From contig JAUSAZ010000169.1 in the NCBI GenBank assembly GCA_030652255.1, positions 1 to 64,000 on the forward strand: a stretch of 64,000 nt of DNA, written 5' to 3'. The notes under the pieces are model-generated. The model did not search any database. It was not told the origin of the DNA and saw only the letters and a list, made by a program, of their open reading frames with translations. Below are positions 58,788 through 64,000 of the stretch, in pieces; positions within the stretch are counted from its first letter, which is position 1; each line of letters opens with the position of its first letter. The stretch comes from Myxococcales bacterium. GTDB taxonomy: Bacteria; Myxococcota_A; Polyangia; Polyangiales; Ga0077539. The translations under genes and the position numbers were made by a program.

Positions 58788-61154
58788 GTGAGCGCTGCGC
58801 CCGACGTCTTCACCCTCGTCGCCCCCGTCATCCCGCCCAGCGCCCACGTGCTGACCTTCACGGGCGTCGAGGCGATCTCCCGGATCTACTCCTTCGAGAT
58901 CCTGTTCTTCATGCCCGAGGCCGACGCGGCGGACTTCGACCTCGCGGGCGCGCTGCTCAAGCGGGCGACGCTGCACATCAACCGCGACGACGGAACACCC
59001 CGCAACAGCGTCCACGGCGTGTTCTCGGCGCTCGAGCTGGTGAGCGAGTTCGCGGGCGACTCCATCTTCCGCGCGGTGCTCGTCCCGCAGCTCTGGAAGC
59101 TCACCCTCGGCAAGGGCACGCGGGTGTTCGCCCAGGAGAACACCCCCAACACCGTCCCCACCATCATCGAGAAGGGGCTCACGGTGCACGGCTTCGCGGC
59201 GGGCGACTACGCCCTGCGGCTGAAGCGCAACTACACCCCGCAGCTGCACATCGGCCAGTACAAGGAGAGCGACTTCGACTTCATCTCCCGGCTGATGGAG
59301 CGCGAGGGGATCTACTACTACTTCGAGCAGGGCGAGGAGTCCGAGAAGCTCATCATCACGGACTCCAGCTCCTTCCAGGAGCCCTTCACCAAGAGCCCGG
59401 TGCGGTACTTCCCGGTGGGCGACGACGACACCAGCCAGGTCGAGGCGATGGAGGTGTTCCGCGCCCGGCACGCCGCGCTGCCGCAGGAGGTCTGGTCGTA
59501 CGACTACGACTACAACCAGCCGGCCGCCGTGTCGGGCAAGGCCGACGTCGCCGCCACCGGCGAGGCGAAGGTCTTCAACTGGGGCGAGAACGTGACCTCC
59601 GACGGCGCGAGCGAGCGCCTGGCGGAGATCCGCGCCGACGAGCTGCTCTCGCGGCAGACGGTCTTCCACGGTCGGGGCAGGCTCTTCGACGTGCGCTCGG
59701 GCTACCGCTTCACCCTGGAGGAGCACCCGAAGGACGGCCTCAACGTCGAGTACCTCGCCGTCGAGGTGGAGCACTTCGGCAACCAGCTCGCGGCCTTCCC
59801 CGCGCTGCGCCGCGCGGTGCGCTCGGACGACGACCGCACCTACAAGGTCACGGTCACGGCCATCCCCGGGGCGCACCAGTACCGACCGCCGCGCCGCACC
59901 GCGGTGCCGCGCATCACCGGCGTCGAGGCCGGCGTGGTCGACGGGCCCGCGGACAGCGAGTACGCCCAGATCGACGACCAGGGGCGATACAAGGTCCACA
60001 TCCATTTCGACTCGCGCACGTGGAAGGCCGGCAAGGTGTCGACCTGGGTGCGGATGATCCAGCCGCACGGCGGCAACCCCGAGGGTTTCCACTTCCCGCT
60101 GCGCAAGGGCACCGAGGTCACGATCATCTTCGTGGGCGGCGACCCCGACCGACCGATGATCTCCGGCGTGGCCCCCAACCCCGAGACCCCGTCGGTGGTG
60201 ACCTCGGCCAACCACACGCAGAACGTCGTGCACACCGGCGGCAACAGCCGCATCGAGATCGAGGACTCCGACGGCGCGCAGTACGTGGACATCTCCACGC
60301 CGCCGGAGAAGACCTTCATCCACCTCGGGGCCACGCACGGCGCCCACGACCACAACTGGATCATCAAGACCGACGGCACCGGCCTCGTGCACACGGGCGG
60401 CAACGAGGACGTGTTCGTCGGCGGGAAGCTCACCGAGCACGTCGTGGGCGACGTGGAGGAGAACTACGACGCCAACCAGACCACCGTGGTGAAGGCCAAC
60501 AAGGACCTCACGGTGCACGCCAACGACTCCACCTCGGTGTTCGGCGACCAGAAGCTCTCGGTGATCGGCGCGCAGACCATCACCATCCTCAGCGGCCAGA
60601 CGATGACCGTGATCAGCGGCCGCAGCGTCACCGTCCTCGGCGGCCAGAAGCACCTCATCGTGGGCGGGATGCAGCTGCTCCTGGCGGGCGACCAGACCAA
60701 CATCATGTCCGGGTCGCAGACCACCCTCATCGGAAGCTCGCAGACCACCCTGGTGGCCAGCTCGCAGACCAACATGATCATGGGGTCGCAGACCAACCTC
60801 ATCATGGGGTCGCAGACCTCGATCATCCTGGGCGGCGGCACGGTGATCGCGCCGCCGGGCTACACCATCATCGCGCCCGGCGGGTACACCGTGGTGGCGC
60901 CGTCCAAGTGGTACAAGATCGCGGTGCTCTCGGTGGAGGCGATCGCGATCAAGCTGTCGGCCTTCGGCGTCAAGGCCGACGTGGGCGGGCTCTCCATCGC
61001 GACCACGGGCGCCAAGGTCGACATCTACGCCTCCAAGGCCGACAACGGTCCCTTCAAGGCCAGCGTCCACGGGGTGAAGCTCCTCACCGCCGCGGCGTCG
61101 GTGAAGACCGCGGCGGCCAACCTCTACACCGCGGCCGTCAACCTGTTCACGTGA
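58788..61154 (+). CDS. vgrG: Type VI secretion spike protein VgrG
   Basis: This 788-residue protein has the gp27-like domain (VLTFTGVEAISRIYSFEI, then RNYTPQLHIGQYKESDFDF, MEREGIYYYFEQG) and the gp5 OB-fold (DDQGRYKVHIHFDS, WVRMIQPHGG, GTEVTIIFVGGDPDRPMI). A long C-terminal beta-helix made of 8-residue-type repeats follows (SGSQTTLIGSSQTTLVASSQ, GSQTNLIMGSQTSIIL). It ends in an Ala-rich segment. It forms the trimeric puncturing tip of the T6SS, on which effectors load. GTG 58788 is taken as start. The DUF2169 protein follows 34 bases later, the usual VgrG-adaptor arrangement. Confidence 0.95.
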   Translation: MSAAPDVFTLVAPVIPPSAHVLTFTGVEAISRIYSFEILFFMPEADAADFDLAGALLKRATLHINRDDGTPRNSVHGVFSALELVSEFAGDSIFRAVLVPQLWKLTLGKGTRVFAQENTPNTVPTIIEKGLTVHGFAAGDYALRLKRNYTPQLHIGQYKESDFDFISRLMEREGIYYYFEQGEESEKLIITDSSSFQEPFTKSPVRYFPVGDDDTSQVEAMEVFRARHAALPQEVWSYDYDYNQPAAVSGKADVAATGEAKVFNWGENVTSDGASERLAEIRADELLSRQTVFHGRGRLFDVRSGYRFTLEEHPKDGLNVEYLAVEVEHFGNQLAAFPALRRAVRSDDDRTYKVTVTAIPGAHQYRPPRRTAVPRITGVEAGVVDGPADSEYAQIDDQGRYKVHIHFDSRTWKAGKVSTWVRMIQPHGGNPEGFHFPLRKGTEVTIIFVGGDPDRPMISGVAPNPETPSVVTSANHTQNVVHTGGNSRIEIEDSDGAQYVDISTPPEKTFIHLGATHGAHDHNWIIKTDGTGLVHTGGNEDVFVGGKLTEHVVGDVEENYDANQTTVVKANKDLTVHANDSTSVFGDQKLSVIGAQTITILSGQTMTVISGRSVTVLGGQKHLIVGGMQLLLAGDQTNIMSGSQTTLIGSSQTTLVASSQTNMIMGSQTNLIMGSQTSIILGGGTVIAPPGYTIIAPGGYTVVAPSKWYKIAVLSVEAIAIKLSAFGVKADVGGLSIATTGAKVDIYASKADNGPFKASVHGVKLLTAAASVKTAAANLYTAAVNLFT

Positions 61155-61188
61155 GGCCCCGCGGCGCGCGCGCACGGGTCCGACGCCC

Positions 61189-63819
61189 ATGAAGACGATC
61201 AAACCCCAGAAGCTCGGGCTGCTCTGCCGGACCATCGAGAACGACCGGGCGCACCACTTCGTCGTCACCCTGCTGGTGTTCACCGACCTCGACGGCTCGG
61301 CGCCGCTGCCCGAGGTCGACCTCTGGAAGGTCGTCCCGAAGGAGCTCGGCGAGGGCGTGGCCTTCGACCTCGGGATGCCCAAGTCCCGCGGCGAGTGGCT
61401 GCTCGACGGCAAGGCCTTCGCGCCCCACGGCGAGGCCCGTCAGTGCTCGGTGAAGGTGCGCGTCGGGTCGAGCGAGAAGTCCCTCTTCGTCTTCGGCGAC
61501 CGGCAGTGGAGCTACGGCGTCCCGACGCAGCCCGCGCCCTTCCGCGAGATGCCCCTCACCTGGTCGCGCGCCTTCGGCGGCGAGGGCTTCGCGACCAACC
61601 CCACGGGGAGGGGCTTCGCGCCGGTCGAGCGCCCCACCGGGCCGCTGCACGCGCTGCCCAACATCGAGCGCCCCGGGGAGCTCATCGAGGCCCCCGGCGA
61701 CCGTCCGCGCCCCGCGGGCTTCGGCGCCATCGACTTCGCCCTGCCGCAGCGCATGGGCAAGGCCGGCACCCACGACGAGCGCTGGCTGGAGGAGCGCTAC
61801 CCCGGCTTCGCCGAAGACATGGACTGGACCATCTTCAACGCGGCCGCCGAAGACCAGTGGCTGCCGGGCTTCTTCCGCGGCGACGAGGCCGTGCAGATGA
61901 TCAACCTGCACCCCACCCGCCCGGTGCTGGAGGGGCGCCTGCCCGCGCTCCTGGCCCGGGCCTACGTGACCCTTCGCACCCCGCAGGGGGATGTCTTCCG
62001 CGAGGTCACCACGCGCATCGACACGGTGCACCTGCTGCCCAACGCCGAGCGCATGGTGGTGATCTACCGCGGGTCGATCCCCGTCACGCAGGACGATGGC
62101 GCCGACGTGGTGCACCTCCTCGCGGCGCTCGAAGACCCCGGGGCGCCGCGCTCGATCGAGCACTACGAGGCCGTGCTCGCGGGGCGGCTCGACAAGAAGA
62201 ACGGCGCCGTGCTCGCGCTGCGCGACGACGACCTGCTGCCCGCGCCCCGCCCCGACGCGCGCCCGTCGCCCACCAGCGAGGACGAGTTCCTCGACGCCAT
62301 CGCGCACCGCGGGCACGCCCAGAAGAACGGCCGGCGGCGCATGGAGATCGAGAACCAGAAGGCCCGCGACCACGTCGCCGCGAAGGGCCTCGACCCCGAC
62401 CAGTACGGCCCACCGCCGCTGCCCCCGGAGCCCCCGGAGCCCCCGGCCGCGGACATCGCGACGCGGGTGGAGTCGGGCAACGCGGCGATCGACGCCGCGC
62501 TCGCCACCGCGGCGACCCAGAAGGAAGAAGCGCTCGCGCAGGCCCGCGCGCAGTGCGCCGCCAGCGGCGTGGACTTCGACGCCATGATGGGCGAGGGCGG
62601 CGGCCCGCCGACCTTCTCGGCGCAGGCGGAGATCGACCGGGCCGAGGCGACGGCCGCGACGGCGCGCGCCCACGGGGCGCCGGTGGCGGAGCTCGAGGCC
62701 ATGCTCGCCGACCCGACGTACCGCGAGCGGCTCTTCGACAGCGAGCGGCGGCTGAAGGACGCCTATCGGCTCTACGCGCAGATCTTCCCGGCGGCCAACC
62801 TCCGCGAGCGCACCGAGAGCGCCCGGCTGCGGCAGTGGGTCATCGCGCAGGCCGCCGCCCGGGCCTCGATGGCCGACGCCGACCTCACCGGCGTCGACCT
62901 CTCGGGCCTCGACCTGAGCGGCTGCGACCTCGCCCGCGCCTTCATGGAGCGCGCGAACCTCATGGGCACCACCCTCCGCGGGGCCGACCTCACGCAGGCC
63001 GTGCTCGCGCGCGCCAACCTCACCAACGCCGACCTCAGCGACGTGGCGGGCCGCGCGCTCAACCTCGGCAAGGCCCGGCTGCACCGCACCCGCCTCGCCG
63101 GGGCGGACCTCAGCGAGGCCATCCTGCACGAGGCCTCGCTGCACGAGGTCGACGGCTCGCGCTGCCGCTTCACGAGGGTGCAGTTTCACGAGGCGGCGCT
63201 CGACCTGGTCGACCTGCACGACGCCGTGCTCGACGGCGCGATGTTCATCAAGTCGACCTTCACCCATGTGCGGCTCACTGGCGCGTCGCTGCGCAAGGCG
63301 ATGTTTTTGGAGATGTCGGTGGCGGGCGCGGACTTCGATCGGGCGACCCTCGACGGCGCGGTCTTCGTGACCGTCGACGGCGCCGGAGCGAGCTTCCGCG
63401 AGGCGCAGATGAAGCGCCTGGTGCTGGTGAAGGACTGCACCTTCGCCGACGCGGTGTTCACCGGCGCGACCCTCGACGGGGCCAACCTCCGGGACACCGT
63501 GCTCACCCGCGCGGACTTCTCCCGCTGCCGGCTGCGCGGCGCCGACTTCACCGGCAGCGACCTGCGCGAGGCGCGCTTCCACCAGGCCTACGCCCGCGAC
63601 GCGCGCTTCATGAAGGCCGACCTCCGCAAGGCCGGGATGATCGGCGTCGACCTCATGGACGCCCTGCTCGGCAAGGCCAATCTCCGCGGCGCCGACCTCC
63701 AGTCGTCGAGCCTCTACCGGGCCGACCTCTTCCGCGTCGACGGCGACCGCGGCACCAACCTCGCGGAGGCCGACCTCACCAAGGCCCGCATCGATCGGAG
63801 GCCGCGTGGACAAGGCTGA
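61189..63819 (+). CDS. DUF2169 and pentapeptide-repeat protein (T6SS adaptor/effector-associated)
   Basis: This 876-residue protein has a DUF2169 domain at about 1-340 (MPKSRGEWLLDGKAF, RQWSYGVPTQ, LTWSRAFGGEGFATNP, GFFRGDEAVQMINLHP). A coiled/charged middle (about 370-545) follows. From about 555 to the end is a run of pentapeptide repeats of the A(D/N)LxX type (ADADLTGVDLSGLDLSG, ANLRGADLQSSSLYRADLF) forming a right-handed quadrilateral beta-helix. DUF2169 proteins load effectors onto VgrG, and pentapeptide repeats often accompany them. It stands directly after VgrG, and the next pentapeptide gene overlaps its last codons. Confidence 0.9.
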   Translation: MKTIKPQKLGLLCRTIENDRAHHFVVTLLVFTDLDGSAPLPEVDLWKVVPKELGEGVAFDLGMPKSRGEWLLDGKAFAPHGEARQCSVKVRVGSSEKSLFVFGDRQWSYGVPTQPAPFREMPLTWSRAFGGEGFATNPTGRGFAPVERPTGPLHALPNIERPGELIEAPGDRPRPAGFGAIDFALPQRMGKAGTHDERWLEERYPGFAEDMDWTIFNAAAEDQWLPGFFRGDEAVQMINLHPTRPVLEGRLPALLARAYVTLRTPQGDVFREVTTRIDTVHLLPNAERMVVIYRGSIPVTQDDGADVVHLLAALEDPGAPRSIEHYEAVLAGRLDKKNGAVLALRDDDLLPAPRPDARPSPTSEDEFLDAIAHRGHAQKNGRRRMEIENQKARDHVAAKGLDPDQYGPPPLPPEPPEPPAADIATRVESGNAAIDAALATAATQKEEALAQARAQCAASGVDFDAMMGEGGGPPTFSAQAEIDRAEATAATARAHGAPVAELEAMLADPTYRERLFDSERRLKDAYRLYAQIFPAANLRERTESARLRQWVIAQAAARASMADADLTGVDLSGLDLSGCDLARAFMERANLMGTTLRGADLTQAVLARANLTNADLSDVAGRALNLGKARLHRTRLAGADLSEAILHEASLHEVDGSRCRFTRVQFHEAALDLVDLHDAVLDGAMFIKSTFTHVRLTGASLRKAMFLEMSVAGADFDRATLDGAVFVTVDGAGASFREAQMKRLVLVKDCTFADAVFTGATLDGANLRDTVLTRADFSRCRLRGADFTGSDLREARFHQAYARDARFMKADLRKAGMIGVDLMDALLGKANLRGADLQSSSLYRADLFRVDGDRGTNLAEADLTKARIDRRPRGQG

Positions 63820-64000
63820 GCTCGTCCGCCGGGTGCACGAGGGCGAGGTGATCTCCCGGGTCGACCTCTCGGGCGCCGACCTCTCGGGCGCCGACCTCAA
63901 CGGCGGCATCTTCGAGGAGTGCTCGTTTCGCGGCGCGTCGCTCACCGGCACCACCCTCCAGGAGGGCAACCTCTTCGGCTGCGACCTCTCGGGCGTGCGC
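63806..64000 (+). CDS. Pentapeptide-repeat protein, truncated by window end
   Basis: Sixty-five codons are visible from GTG 63806, which lies 14 bases inside the end of the DUF2169 protein. After a short basic head (VDKAELVRRVHEGEV) the sequence is pentapeptide repeats (SGADLSGADLNGGIFEECS, FRGASLTGTTLQEGNLFG). It probably continues the T6SS adaptor set. The rest lies outside the window. Confidence 0.85.
   Translation, partial: MDKAELVRRVHEGEVISRVDLSGADLSGADLNGGIFEECSFRGASLTGTTLQEGNLFGCDLSGVR

Noticed and set aside
60640..60840. Tandem repeats resembling a CRISPR array
   Set aside because: The repeats are short, in frame, without unique spacers, and encode the VgrG beta-helix.

Overview
The window is very GC-rich and almost fully coding. 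It carries hallmarks of a myxobacterium (Myxococcota, probably a Polyangiales/Sandaracinaceae-type lineage): three eukaryote-like Ser/Thr kinases, two FHA-headed sigma-54-type regulators, several PAS/GAF hybrid kinases, Asp/Ala-rich and Cys-rich lipoproteins, and a protein ending in a MYXO-CTERM-like tail. The lineage is inferred from gene content; no rRNA or complete tRNA is present to prove it.

Left edge (1-4.3 kb): a scrappy, recombined region. It holds the broken end of a Pro/Gly-rich protein, a duplicated YdeI/OmpD-associated gene (one copy intact, one fused to what looks like the start of an NRPS carrier domain), a Cys-rich lipoprotein, a fragment resembling a tRNA 3' end, and a GNAT acetyltransferase. 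4.5-9.0 kb: a two-component pair (membrane histidine kinase plus NtrC-type regulator), then a GluR0-like glutamate-receptor-type channel with a K+ selectivity filter. 9.0-15.7 kb: trehalose synthesis from glycogen, as a TreX-TreY fusion followed by TreZ.

15.9-22.7 kb: a leftward eight-gene operon in which successive reading frames overlap, most by the 4-base ATGA form. It is headed by a TetR repressor with a 30-bp perfect palindrome at its promoter and continues with an FAD aromatic hydroxylase, a cupin lipoprotein, a four-helix membrane protein, a cytochrome b561-like protein and a MacAB-type exporter (adaptor, permease, ATPase). This is the best candidate here for an undescribed functional system. 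22.8-31.7 kb: a PAS-GAF protein, a 1637-residue secreted metzincin-like protein, and a two-gene operon of an animal-like aromatic amino acid hydroxylase plus aromatic amino acid decarboxylase, which could make a hydroxylated biogenic amine.

31.8-57.2 kb: a signalling district. It has a PAS3-GAF hybrid kinase; a coupled operon of subtilase, giant Ser/Thr kinase/NTPase/TPR/GAF protein, and diguanylate cyclase with a receiver lacking its phospho-Asp; two paralogous FHA-regulator plus Ser/Thr-kinase modules, one regulator degenerate and one intact, both preceded by CTGTGC/GCACAG repeats; lipoproteins between them; a TPR protein; a CLC-type (fluoride-type) antiporter; and a second hybrid kinase. 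57.3-64 kb: the start of a type VI secretion VgrG island with a DUF2169/pentapeptide-repeat protein and a second pentapeptide protein running off the edge.

Most starts were chosen from overlaps, Shine-Dalgarno sequences and signal peptides. All family names come from reading motifs, not from searches.
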